28,696 nucleotides of DNA. Origin: Intestinibacillus sp964580155. GTDB lineage: Bacteria > Bacillota > Clostridia > Oscillospirales > Butyricicoccaceae. Made by a program: the position numbers and the translations under genes. Below, in pieces: positions 13,594 through 21,293 of the stretch (the first letter of the stretch is position 1; each line of letters starts with the position of its first letter). The stretch is from the NCBI GenBank assembly GCA_964580155.1, contig CAZOJP010000030.1:1-28696 (forward strand). The letters are read 5' to 3'. The notes beneath the pieces are model-generated. The model did no database searches. It saw only the letters and a program-made list of their open reading frames with translations, and was not told the origin of the DNA.

Positions 13594-15852
13594 TTATTTT
13601 GCGAAGATCAGATATACGCGCGCGCCGCTCGCAGAGGAGGTATCACCATAAAGCGTGAACTCTTGATAGTTGAGCTTGGCTTCGCGCAGGGAGATGAGCT
13701 TTTGGATGTCGCCGGCATAGACGCTGATATCCTCGGGCAGTGGCAGATATCCGGCAGCGGTTTTGACACCGTCCAAACCGTCAAATGCACTGACGCCGAC
13801 CGAGCCGACGACGGTGAGCTTTTTGACCGGCAAATTGTACAGCGTGCCGTCCACGCCGTCCAAGCCCCTGGGCAGCCCTGTGGGCGAGCCGCTTACACCG
13901 CTCGGCAGCTGGTCCACCTGATAGGTGCGCGTGACCGGTTCGCCGTCGACGCGGGTCTTGAAAATGATTGTATAGTCGTATGCCGGCTCCTCGTCCGTTC
14001 CGTTATTGACACGATCGCCATACGCAAGGCCGTACTGCCAGCCCAGACCGGTCACATCGCGCAGGAAAATCGAGGTGACCGAGCCTGCGGAATCGAGCAG
14101 CACTCCGCGAATATCGGAGGCGGAGACCATCGTCCGGTCGAGGTCACTGTCGCTGATCAAAGCGACCGGCGCGCGCTCGCCAACCGTTTCATAGATTTTT
14201 ACGTTGGAGGCGACCTTGCGCTTGCCCAGCGTGCGGGCGGAAACCGACCAGTTGCCATCCGCCGCGCGCAGACCGGTGTAGCCGGTCAACAGCAGCTTGC
14301 CGTTTGAGTCGGCGGAGACACGCACGAGCTGTCCCAGCAGACGCGCACTGTCCTCGGAGGACAGCGCACCCGATGCGCTGACACCGGCGAGCAGCTGCAC
14401 CGTTGCGTTGCCGCCTTCGGACGCGGTGAACACGCCGATGTTTTCCGCCGAAACCGTGCCGGCGGGATAGGCCGCCTGCACCGTGCCAAAGCTGTCCAGC
14501 AGCAGCGTGACCTTGTCGTTGAATTTCATACCGGCAAAGTACGATGCCACGCTGTCCGAAACGGTGAATTCGTGCCCGAGCACGGTCACTCGGCTGGGGT
14601 GGGCATACGAGGGGGAGGCGCTGCGCAGATAGCCTGTGATGCGGCGATCGGACACGGTGGCGGTCTTGCTTTCCGCGCTCAGCGAGACCAGATCATACTG
14701 CTTGAGCGCGCTGCGCTCGATCTCGACGCCGTTTTTCAGTATTTTGTAGTCCGCCGGAATTTTAAGCGAAGAAATCATGCCATAGACGAACGAGGACGCG
14801 CCCGCGGCCGGTGTAGCGGCGGAGATTAGCTCGATCTGGCGGCCGTTGTCGTAAAAAATATTGAGCATATAATCCGGCGTCAAATCGGGCCACACCGTGC
14901 CGTATTCGTTGAGCGTGCCGTTGAGCACGACCGGTGTTTTTGCAGGCACCTTGAGCTTTTGATCCGCGGTTTCGATGCGGTCGGCATAGGCCTGCTTGAC
15001 GGTGATGCTTTCGGAATCCGAATTTTCTGGCACAAAGGCACGCACCTTGCTCGTTGTGATCTTATCAAACAACACCGTGCCGCGCGTGCCGATCAGTGCG
15101 CGGTCCAGGGTGTCGGCGAGCGAGCGGATTTGGATTGCGCCGCTTTCGTAAAAGCGTGCCTGTCCCCGGCGCAGCTCGCTGTCGGTTTCGTCGGTTGCGA
15201 GCAGGATGCTTTCCTCAACGGTGCTCGACGCGACCGAGTTCATAAGCAGCTTGCCGCCTTCCTTTTTGGGTGTTGCCTGCAGGGTGTTGAGCAGCATGAC
15301 GGCCGCGTCCCCGCGCTTGACAGTTTCGCCTGTGCCGTAGTGCGCGATGCCGCGGTTGAGCCCCAGCCCCTCGGCCTTGCCGATATAGTCCGCCGGCCAG
15401 AAGGGACCCACGTCCTCGACGGTATAGTCCAGCATGCGCAGCAGCATCGTGCACGCTTCGCCGTAGGAGATGGTTTTATCCGGACCGAAGGTGCCGTCGG
15501 CAAAGCCGCGGATGATTTTCTTTTCCGCGATGTCGGTCTGCTTGAGCGCGGCATTGATGTAGCCGGAGGCCCAGTGCGATGCGGGTACATCGGGGAAAAC
15601 CGAATAGTTTTTGTAGGCGGAAACATCGGTTACGCCGAGCGCGGTGACCGCAAGCTTGCAAAACTGCGCACGCGTGAGCTGTCCGTCCGGATTAAAGCGC
15701 CCTGCGCCCTCGCCCTGCATGATTTGCAGCGCGTCCAGAACCGCGGCGGCTTGCTTGACGTTCGGCGCGGAGATATCGGTAAAGGATGCGGAGGCGCTGC
15801 CAAGCAGCAGCGCAGCGGATAGCGCACCGCACAAGATACGTTTCTTCATCAT
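13594..15852 (-). CDS. S-layer-homology (SLH) domain exported protein
   Basis: This 752-residue protein has a signal peptide (KKRILCGALSAALLLGSASA) and three SLH repeats at about residues 24-72, 84-143 and 150-192. The repeats carry motifs such as FNPDGQLTRAQF and FADGTFGPDKTISYGEA. SLH domains anchor proteins to pyruvylated cell-wall polymers. The following 550 residues are Ser/Ala/Thr-rich, beta-type, and of no recognised family. It is the last gene of the four-gene export operon inside the spoIIID element, 36 bases after the permease. It may be a surface component served by that exporter, but secretion through Sec is indicated by its own signal peptide. Confidence 0.85.
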   Translation of the reverse strand: MMKKRILCGALSAALLLGSASASFTDISAPNVKQAAAVLDALQIMQGEGAGRFNPDGQLTRAQFCKLAVTALGVTDVSAYKNYSVFPDVPASHWASGYINAALKQTDIAEKKIIRGFADGTFGPDKTISYGEACTMLLRMLDYTVEDVGPFWPADYIGKAEGLGLNRGIAHYGTGETVKRGDAAVMLLNTLQATPKKEGGKLLMNSVASSTVEESILLATDETDSELRRGQARFYESGAIQIRSLADTLDRALIGTRGTVLFDKITTSKVRAFVPENSDSESITVKQAYADRIETADQKLKVPAKTPVVLNGTLNEYGTVWPDLTPDYMLNIFYDNGRQIELISAATPAAGASSFVYGMISSLKIPADYKILKNGVEIERSALKQYDLVSLSAESKTATVSDRRITGYLRSASPSYAHPSRVTVLGHEFTVSDSVASYFAGMKFNDKVTLLLDSFGTVQAAYPAGTVSAENIGVFTASEGGNATVQLLAGVSASGALSSEDSARLLGQLVRVSADSNGKLLLTGYTGLRAADGNWSVSARTLGKRKVASNVKIYETVGERAPVALISDSDLDRTMVSASDIRGVLLDSAGSVTSIFLRDVTGLGWQYGLAYGDRVNNGTDEEPAYDYTIIFKTRVDGEPVTRTYQVDQLPSGVSGSPTGLPRGLDGVDGTLYNLPVKKLTVVGSVGVSAFDGLDGVKTAAGYLPLPEDISVYAGDIQKLISLREAKLNYQEFTLYGDTSSASGARVYLIFAK

Positions 15853-15888
15853 AATTGTTTAGACCTCTCTCATTGGGTGTAGCGCGTG

Positions 15889-17106
15889 TTATTGTGTGCG
15901 AAGTGCATCGACCGGCTGCATTTTGGAAGCCTTGTTTGCAGGATACAGTCCGAAAATGATGCCGAGCAATGCAGAAAACAGAAACGCGCCAAGTACAAGC
16001 GGTGCAGACGGCAGAATGGTCAAGGACGGTATATCGGGCATCCAAGGGCTGTTTACAACCTGTCCGACGATGAGTCCGCCGAGCGCTGCCGAGCCGAGAA
16101 AGCCGAAGGCGATGCCGAGCAAGCCCCCGACAGCGGAAACCACGCCCGCCTCGATTAAGAACTGACCGATGATGTCGCGCCGCCGCGCGCCGATTGCCAT
16201 GCGAATGCCGATCTCACGGGTGCGTTCGGTGACCGAAACCAGCATGATGTTCATAATGCCGATGCCGCCGACGAGCAGGGAAATACCCGCAACGCCGCCC
16301 GCGACCAGACTCATCATGGTGTACTGCTGCTGGCTCTGCTCCTGATACTGGTCGTTGGAATAGATGCCGAAGTAATCGTAATTCGGGTTGATGCGCGCGT
16401 TGGCAAAGGTCGTCATCGACTCGATGAATGCCTTGACGGTTTTGGTGTCGCGTCCGCGGAGGATATAGGAGGAATTGTCCTCCCAGCCCATGACGCGCTG
16501 CTGCAGCGTGTGGGGCAGCAGCACCATTGCATCGTCTGTATTGAGCTTGCCGCCGTACTTGCCCTTGTATACGCCGACAACGCGGTAGGTCTGCCCGTTA
16601 ATCTTGATTTCCTTATCAAGCGGACTCATCGCGCCGAAAAAGTTCTTGCGCACCGTTTCACCGATTACGCACACGCGCGCGCGGTTTTTGATGTCCGACT
16701 GGAGCAGGCCGCGCCCTGCCGCAATCGACTGCGAAGCGCACACGGTGTACTGCTCGTTTCCAAAGTTCAGACGGATGTCCCGCATGTTTTTGGTGCGGTA
16801 GCTGATCGGCATGGAGGTGCTGACGTTCGGTGTCATGCCGAGCAGCTCGTCCCCCATGCTTTTGCTGCAGTATTCAATAATTGCTTCGCGTGTTTTGGAG
16901 CTGCTGATGTACATATACATATCGATGCGATTGACGCCCATAGCCTCCGAGGAAAGCCGTTCGACCTGCTGCAGGCCTTGAATCGAGGCGACAAGCGTAA
17001 TCACCGATGCAACGCCGATGATGATGCCGAGCATGGTCAGGATAGAGCGGATTTTATTGTTTAGGATGGATTTGAACGCCATAGTCAGCGTTTGTATAAT
17101 ACTCAT
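15889..17106 (-). CDS. MacB/FtsX-like ABC transporter permease
   Basis: This 405-residue permease has a first membrane segment at about residues 18-42 (ILTMLGIIIGVASVITLVAS) and a large extracytoplasmic MacB-type domain to about 270. Three C-terminal segments of the FtsX fold follow, with the motif VTERTREIGIRMAIGARRRDI. MacB-type systems are mechanotransmitters that drive export of peptides, drugs or lipoproteins rather than forming a channel. The ATG overlaps the stop of the ATPase gene by four bases, so the two form one transporter. It lies within the spoIIID element. Confidence 0.93.
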   Translation of the reverse strand: MSIIQTLTMAFKSILNNKIRSILTMLGIIIGVASVITLVASIQGLQQVERLSSEAMGVNRIDMYMYISSSKTREAIIEYCSKSMGDELLGMTPNVSTSMPISYRTKNMRDIRLNFGNEQYTVCASQSIAAGRGLLQSDIKNRARVCVIGETVRKNFFGAMSPLDKEIKINGQTYRVVGVYKGKYGGKLNTDDAMVLLPHTLQQRVMGWEDNSSYILRGRDTKTVKAFIESMTTFANARINPNYDYFGIYSNDQYQEQSQQQYTMMSLVAGGVAGISLLVGGIGIMNIMLVSVTERTREIGIRMAIGARRRDIIGQFLIEAGVVSAVGGLLGIAFGFLGSAALGGLIVGQVVNSPWMPDIPSLTILPSAPLVLGAFLFSALLGIIFGLYPANKASKMQPVDALRTQ

Positions 17107-17849
17107 GCCTCCAGCCTTCCTCCGGTGTAGAGTTGGTCGTTTACGATATGGCCGTCGGTAATCGTGACGATGCGCTTGCCCATCGCCGCAAGATGGCTGT
17201 CATGGGTGATGAGGATGACGGTCGTGCCGGTCTCGTCATTCAAAGTGCGCAGACGGGTCATAATCTCGTGGCCGGACTTGGAATCCAGGTTGCCGGTCGG
17301 CTCGTCTGCCATGATGATCGGCGGGCGCGCCGCCATTGCGCGCGCAATCGCGACACGCTGCTGCTGGCCGCCCGACATTTCGGCAGGCAGGTGGTGGATG
17401 CGGTTGCCCAGCCCGACCTCTTCGAGCGCGGCGCGTGCGAGCGCGAAGCGCTCCGCCCGGGGTGTGCCGCGATAAATGAGCGGAAGCTCGACGTTTTCCA
17501 GCGCGCTCAGTGCAGGAATGAGGTTGAAGCCCTGAAAGATAAAGCCGATTTCACGGTTGCGAATTTGGGACAGAACCGAGGGCTTAATCTCGCTGACCGG
17601 TGTGCCGTTGAGCACATAGCGCCCGTAGGTCGGCAGATCCAAGCAGCCGAGGATGTTCATCAGCGTGGATTTGCCCGAGCCGGATTGTCCGAGAAAGCAC
17701 ACGAATTCGCCGTGGTCAATCGTCAGGTTGATATCCTCCAGCGCGCGCACCTCGTTTTCCTTGCCCTCGTTGTAGATTTTACTGATGCGGTCGAGCGCGA
17801 TCAGGTGCTGTGGGCCGCTGTCCAAGGGGGGAGCGGTGTGTCGTTTCAT
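17103..17849 (-). CDS. MacB/LolD-type ABC transporter ATP-binding protein
   Basis: This 248-residue ATPase has Walker A GQSGSGKST (residues 54-62), a Q-loop in FQGFNL, the signature MSGGQQQRVAIARA, Walker B IIMADEP and an H-loop in ITHDSH. These are the features of the LolD/MacB subfamily, with the typical phrase EPTGNLDS. It powers the adjacent permease. GGGAGG lies six bases before the ATG. The gene is 12 bases downstream of the adaptor gene and overlaps the permease start, consistent with a single operon. Confidence 0.95.
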   Translation of the reverse strand: MKRHTAPPLDSGPQHLIALDRISKIYNEGKENEVRALEDINLTIDHGEFVCFLGQSGSGKSTLMNILGCLDLPTYGRYVLNGTPVSEIKPSVLSQIRNREIGFIFQGFNLIPALSALENVELPLIYRGTPRAERFALARAALEEVGLGNRIHHLPAEMSGGQQQRVAIARAMAARPPIIMADEPTGNLDSKSGHEIMTRLRTLNDETGTTVILITHDSHLAAMGKRIVTITDGHIVNDQLYTGGRLEA

Positions 17850-17861
17850 ACTGTGCCTCCC

Positions 17862-19688
17862 TTACCCTGCCATGACGGCGACGCCTTCGCCTGCGTAGCC
17901 CATCTGCGCAAACGGATCCTGCGGTCCGGACAGGTAAACCTCGGTGCCCTCGTCGATGCCGGAAACAATCTCGGTGTTCGTATCATCGAAAAGACCGGTC
18001 ATGACCGGAACGAGCACATAGCCGTCCGGCACGGTGCTGCCTTCGGGCGAAGGAAGCGCGTCCTCGGGGGGCTGCCCATCGACAGGCTTCATATACACGG
18101 CGGCGCCGCTGTCCGCATAGACGATGGCGGACGAGGGGACAGTGATGCAGTCCTCCTTGGACGCGATGACAATCTTGTACGAAATGCTTTGCTCGGGGCG
18201 CAGATTCTCGATCGTGTCCAGGCGAATGATCGCGGGGAAGGACAGCGTAGTGCCCTGACCGCCGCCCGAATTGCCGCCGCCCGAGCCGTCGCTGCTGGAC
18301 TGCAGGCTGACGGATTCAACCGTGCCGGTGTACGGGGTTGCCTCTTCGTTGTCCAGCGTCAGGCGCACCTCCATGCCGACCGCGACCTTGTCGATATCCA
18401 GCTCGGAAATATCCGCCTTGACAATCAGCGAGTTGAGGTCTGCAACGGTGCAAGGCGCGGCGCTGCCGTCGAGCTTATCCCCCTCCGCGGCGGACATGTT
18501 GAGCACGATGCCGTCGATCGGGGAGATGACCGTGGACTCGTCGATGAGCTTTTGCAGCTCGGCAATGCGGGTCTGCTTGCTCTGTACGGTTTTTTGCACG
18601 GTTTCAAGCGAGCGTTGTGCGGTGCCGACCGCGGTCACGGTGTCATCGCTTTGCAGCTTGCACAAAACCGCACCCGCGCTGTAGCGATAATAGTCCAGAT
18701 TGTTGATGGAGCTGATCGTGCCCGTGTTTTGTGCGGTGATTTCCTCCTCACGGGTGTAGGCGAGCTTGCCTGCTTCTGCCGGCATGAGTGTGCCCTGCGC
18801 GGTCGAGACCGAAGCGGTCGCGAGCATGTCCTTTTTGAGCGTGCCGGGGTTGCTGAGCGTAATAACCGCACGGAACAGCATCACACCGTCATCGGAGATC
18901 CGCTGCGACTGCTCAATTTCCGCCACCTGCCCTATGACCGCGGACATGCTCGCAGGGATGGAGACCGAAGCCGCTGCGCCGACCTGAATTTGGTTTAAGT
19001 AGGAGTAGTTGAAGTACAGCGGCAGACGCATCGTCGTGTCGTCCACCATGGTGCCGAGCACATCGCCCGCGTTAATCGTTTGACCGACTTTATAGGTATT
19101 AGACACGCCATGTTCGTCCACAACTGGGAGTACTTTGCCCGAAAACGGCGCGGTAATCGTCAGATTGGATACATTTTTCTGCGCCTTCTGCAAGGTGGAA
19201 GCGGCCTCGTCAACTGCGCGCTGCGCATCGTCCAGCTCGCTGATGGCGTCGTCCAGCTCCTTGCGGGTGTCGTTGGGATCCACAATGAAGAGCACATCCC
19301 CCTGATGCACCGCATCGCCGCTGGAGACCTTGACCTCGGTGACGGTGCCCTTCAGATCCTTGCCCAGATCGTACTTGCTCTTGGCGGACGTGCGTCCGTT
19401 GCCCTCGACAAAGGTTTCGAGCGCGCCGCGCGTCGCAAAAGCGGTCTGCTGCATGGCCTGCTGGTCTTTTCCGGCGGACTGCGCTTTTTTGACCAGCCAG
19501 ATCGAGCCGCTGACAAGCAGCGCCAGAATGATCAGCAGCAGGATGACCTTCAGCTTTTTTGGCAGCTTGCGCTTGCGCTTATTCAGGGTGTCCGCATATT
19601 TATTGCGCACGAGCGCGGTCTTTTCTGCCGCATCGGGTATCGGAGTTTGTTCTTCGGTCGGGGTTATACGGGGTGTCGTGTCGGTCAT
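17862..19688 (-). CDS. Membrane-fusion/periplasmic-adaptor-like subunit of the exporter
   Basis: This 608-residue HlyD/MacA-family adaptor has a cytoplasmic N-terminus of about 45 residues and one membrane helix (about 46-66). A lipoyl-type half (GTVTEVKVSSGDAVHQGDVLF) follows, then a helical hairpin (KELDDAISELDDAQRAV) and beta-barrel domains. A second lipoyl/hairpin set (about residues 370-430) makes it longer than standard MacA (about 370-400). In Gram-positive bacteria such adaptors sit outside the membrane against the MacB-type domain. The first gene of the element's operon, it has GGAGGAAA before its ATG and a consensus promoter about 100 bases upstream. A glycine/serine-rich loop (SSSDGSGGGNSGGGQG) is near residue 475. 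Confidence 0.87.
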   Translation of the reverse strand: MTDTTPRITPTEEQTPIPDAAEKTALVRNKYADTLNKRKRKLPKKLKVILLLIILALLVSGSIWLVKKAQSAGKDQQAMQQTAFATRGALETFVEGNGRTSAKSKYDLGKDLKGTVTEVKVSSGDAVHQGDVLFIVDPNDTRKELDDAISELDDAQRAVDEAASTLQKAQKNVSNLTITAPFSGKVLPVVDEHGVSNTYKVGQTINAGDVLGTMVDDTTMRLPLYFNYSYLNQIQVGAAASVSIPASMSAVIGQVAEIEQSQRISDDGVMLFRAVITLSNPGTLKKDMLATASVSTAQGTLMPAEAGKLAYTREEEITAQNTGTISSINNLDYYRYSAGAVLCKLQSDDTVTAVGTAQRSLETVQKTVQSKQTRIAELQKLIDESTVISPIDGIVLNMSAAEGDKLDGSAAPCTVADLNSLIVKADISELDIDKVAVGMEVRLTLDNEEATPYTGTVESVSLQSSSDGSGGGNSGGGQGTTLSFPAIIRLDTIENLRPEQSISYKIVIASKEDCITVPSSAIVYADSGAAVYMKPVDGQPPEDALPSPEGSTVPDGYVLVPVMTGLFDDTNTEIVSGIDEGTEVYLSGPQDPFAQMGYAGEGVAVMAG

Positions 19689-19792
19689 GTTCGTTTCCTC
19701 CGGTTGGTTTTATTTCCCTCATATTTGAATAGACGTTAAAAGCGCGTGTTTTGTTCACGGTAGTTCACAAAATCTACACAATATCTATCTAT

Positions 19793-19821
19793 ATTATAGC
19801 GCGGATGGACACCTGTTACAA
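19793..19821 (-). promoter_or_regulatory. Promoter of the element's export operon
   Basis: On the minus strand, TTGTAA (19816-19821) and TATAAT (19793-19798) are 17 bases apart, a strong sigma-A promoter. It lies inside the element, so excision takes the operon and its promoter together. Confidence 0.8.
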
Positions 19822-19840
19822 TTCGGTTTGCCAATTGTAA
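19816..19840. promoter_or_regulatory. TTACAATT-N9-AATTGTAA operator over the export promoter
   Basis: A perfect 8-bp inverted repeat with a 9-base spacer overlaps the -35 hexamer. This is the position for a repressor or sensor-controlled factor. No regulator gene is encoded within the element, so a host protein is implied. Confidence 0.5.
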
Positions 19841-19910
19841 TAATTTATTAAGAAAGCCATGCCAGAAGCGATTTTTTTTGACGAAATACCGCACAATGCC
19901 GCGGGCGATT

Positions 19911-19958
19911 CGTTCCAAATCCCCTCAACCGTGCACAAAGACATCACCGACCGTTTAG
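19911..19958. other. attR: right junction of the spoIIID element
   Basis: The element arm at 19911-19933 contains CGTTCCA, TCCCCTC and CCGTG, the mirror image of the left-end arm. CA at 19934-19935 is the predicted crossover, and spoIIID sequence follows from 19936. Joining this arm to 11899-11921 gives a 48-bp attP with 19 of 23 symmetric positions per arm. Confidence 0.88.
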
Positions 19959-20113
19959 AGCATCTCAACCGCACACTGTACATACAGGTACAGGCGGTTC
20001 TGGGAAAAAATAAATGTGAACGACACATTCGCGGCGGAATGGCAACGCGGGAAAAATATCGGGAGGCGCGCGCGCATCGCGGAGGGGAAGCGAGCACCGG
20101 CAGCGACCGTTAA
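19936..20113 (+). CDS. spoIIID: spoIIID 3' segment (continues from 11786-11899)
   Basis: This supplies the last third base of His38 and residues 39-96 of SpoIIID. It starts KDITDRLEHLN and includes the family's C-terminal signature CERHIRGGMATREKY, the basic region that contacts DNA alongside the helix-turn-helix. The frame is continuous with codons for Ser-Thr-Val-His just upstream (19925-19936), which the element end re-encodes. No ribosome site or promoter precedes the fragment, so it is silent until excision. The restored 96-residue length agrees with SpoIIID proteins (about 80-95). A stable hairpin follows the TAA at 20111-20113. Confidence 0.93.
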
Positions 20114-20146
20114 AAAAGCGGCGTCCCGCTTTTGGGACGCCGCTTT
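20112..20146. terminator. Terminator shared by spoIIID and the AbrB-type gene
   Basis: AAAGCGGCGTCCC (20115-20127) pairs with GGGACGCCGCTTT (20134-20146). The T-run is better on the minus strand (TTTTTT at 20112-20117). Confidence 0.85.
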
Positions 20147-20170
20147 CAGCGGGTCATGTAAAGAAAGTCA

Positions 20171-20419
20171 TTACTTCGCGCTATGTACCATTTCGTTCAT
20201 GCAGTTGCAGCAAATATTTTTGCCCTTGTAGTGGATAATATCCTTTGCGTTGCTGCAGAAAATGCAGGCAGGCTCGTACTTTTTGAGCACGATCTGGGCA
20301 CCATCCACATAGATTTCCAGCGCATCCTTGACGTCGATGTCAAGGGTTCTGCGAAGCTCAATGGGCAGCACGATGCGCCCAAGTTCATCTACCTTCCTCA
20401 CAATACCTGTAGACTTCAT
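20171..20419 (-). CDS. AbrB/SpoVT-family transition-state regulator
   Basis: This 82-residue protein has an N-terminal AbrB swapped-hairpin DNA-binding domain: MKSTGIVRKVDELGRIVLPIE, followed by RRTLDIDVKDALEIYVDG. A short zinc-ribbon-like tail carries C52-x2-C55 and C70/C71/C73. AbrB-family proteins in clostridia repress stationary-phase and sporulation genes. AAGGAG lies ten bases before ATG 20419; a start at 20440 has no ribosome site. It lies divergent to spmA and convergent to spoIIID, in a sporulation neighbourhood. Which AbrB paralogue it represents cannot be fixed. Confidence 0.88.
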   Translation of the reverse strand: MKSTGIVRKVDELGRIVLPIELRRTLDIDVKDALEIYVDGAQIVLKKYEPACIFCSNAKDIIHYKGKNICCNCMNEMVHSAK

Positions 20420-20525
20420 TTGTTGACAACTCCTTCTCACAATACAATTCCTCTATGCGAAACCGCTCGAAGCGGATCACAACAATGCTGCCGCGGCTGT
20501 CACGCGGTTAAGGGGGCGCTATTTG

Positions 20526-21122
20526 ATGATTTCATGGCTTTGGGTGGGGATGCTGGTGCTCAGTGTGTTGTGCGGCATGCTCACCGGCCGCATAGACGCG
20601 GTGAGTGCCGCCGCAACGGCAGGTGCCACGGAAGCGGTTACGCTTTTGCTCGGCATTACAGGCATCATGGCGTTATGGTCCGGCATGATGGAGCTGGTTT
20701 CCGCCTCCGGCCTGGCGGGATCTATAGAACGCGTCCTGCGCCCGGCGCTGCGCCTGCTCTTTGGAAAAGCCGCGCGTGATGCGGAAGCCATGCAAGCCGT
20801 CAGCGCGAATGTAACGGCAAATTTATTGGGTCTTTCCAACGCGGCGACACCGATTGGGCTGCGCGCGGCAGACCGTCTTTATACCGTATGCGGCAGGCGC
20901 GGCGCGCCGGATGCGGTGCTCACCCTGATGGTGCTCAATGCATCTTCCATTCAGATCATTCCATCAACCGTGGCCGCGGTACGCGCCGGCTATGGTGCGT
21001 CCGCACCGTTCGATATTATGCCTGCAGTGTGGGGGGCGTCGCTGCTTTCTGTCGGCGCGGCACTGCTGACAACGCGTGCGCTGCGCCGACTGTTCCCGGA
21101 TGGCGAGCGGACGGATCTATAG
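20526..21122 (+). CDS. spmA: Spore maturation protein SpmA
   Basis: This 198-residue integral membrane protein has the nucleoside-recognition/GATE fold. Signatures are EAVTLLLGITGIMALWSGMMEL, VSANVTANLLGLSNAATPIG and the NASSIQIIPSTVAAVR motif. SpmA with SpmB promotes spore core dehydration and heat resistance. AGGGGG (20511-20516) is nine bases before ATG 20526 and six before an adjacent TTG at 20523; either could be used. Unlike the usual overlapping arrangement, spmB begins 171 bases downstream. Confidence 0.93.
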   Translation: MISWLWVGMLVLSVLCGMLTGRIDAVSAAATAGATEAVTLLLGITGIMALWSGMMELVSASGLAGSIERVLRPALRLLFGKAARDAEAMQAVSANVTANLLGLSNAATPIGLRAADRLYTVCGRRGAPDAVLTLMVLNASSIQIIPSTVAAVRAGYGASAPFDIMPAVWGASLLSVGAALLTTRALRRLFPDGERTDL

Positions 21123-21157
21123 TAGAAATATGGAAAATGCTGTAATATATTTCAACT

Positions 21158-21207
21158 GAATGTATTATCCACCTTTTTACATACAAAATTTGTCGAAGGC
21201 TGTCGTG
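21158..21207 (+). promoter_or_regulatory. Spo0A-box-like and sigma-E-like signals upstream of spmB
   Basis: TGTCGAA at 21191-21197 is an exact 0A-box core, followed ten bases later by TGTCGTG. CATACAAA (21180-21187), with GAATGT 16 bases upstream, loosely resembles a sigma-E promoter. The 171-base AT-rich gap otherwise contains only the spmB ribosome site (AGAAGGGAG). Confidence 0.35.
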
Positions 21208-21293
21208 ATTTCAAAAAATTAACAAAATTCTCGGTTAAATCGCAGATAGAGCGCAGAAATCGCATTGAATCCAAGAAAGAAGGGAGAAAGTAC

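Larger units (their letters stand above)
11897..19933. mobile_element. 8,037-bp skin-type element inserted in spoIIID
   Basis: Both ends fall at equivalent positions of one gene. Codon Ser35 starts at 11888 on the left and 19925 on the right, 8,037 bp apart. Removing that length fuses the halves in frame into a 96-residue SpoIIID. Contents are a 34-residue protein, a large serine recombinase reading inward from the left end, and a minus-strand operon (adaptor, ATPase, permease, SLH protein). No phage structural, replication or conjugation genes are seen. Recombinase, split target gene, same orientation of halves and a symmetric attP together fit a developmentally excised element like sigK skin. 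Confidence 0.9.

Noticed and set aside
17133..18998. Long plus-strand reading frame of 621 codons
   Set aside because: It is antisense to the ATPase and adaptor genes; no domain or start signal.
11897..19933. The element as a prophage
   Set aside because: No capsid, tail, lysis, replication or repressor genes are seen; only recombinase, a small protein and an export operon.
19859..20113. Independent gene with its own start at 19859
   Set aside because: The first 22 residues resemble nothing and lie in the element end; similarity to SpoIIID begins exactly at the predicted junction.
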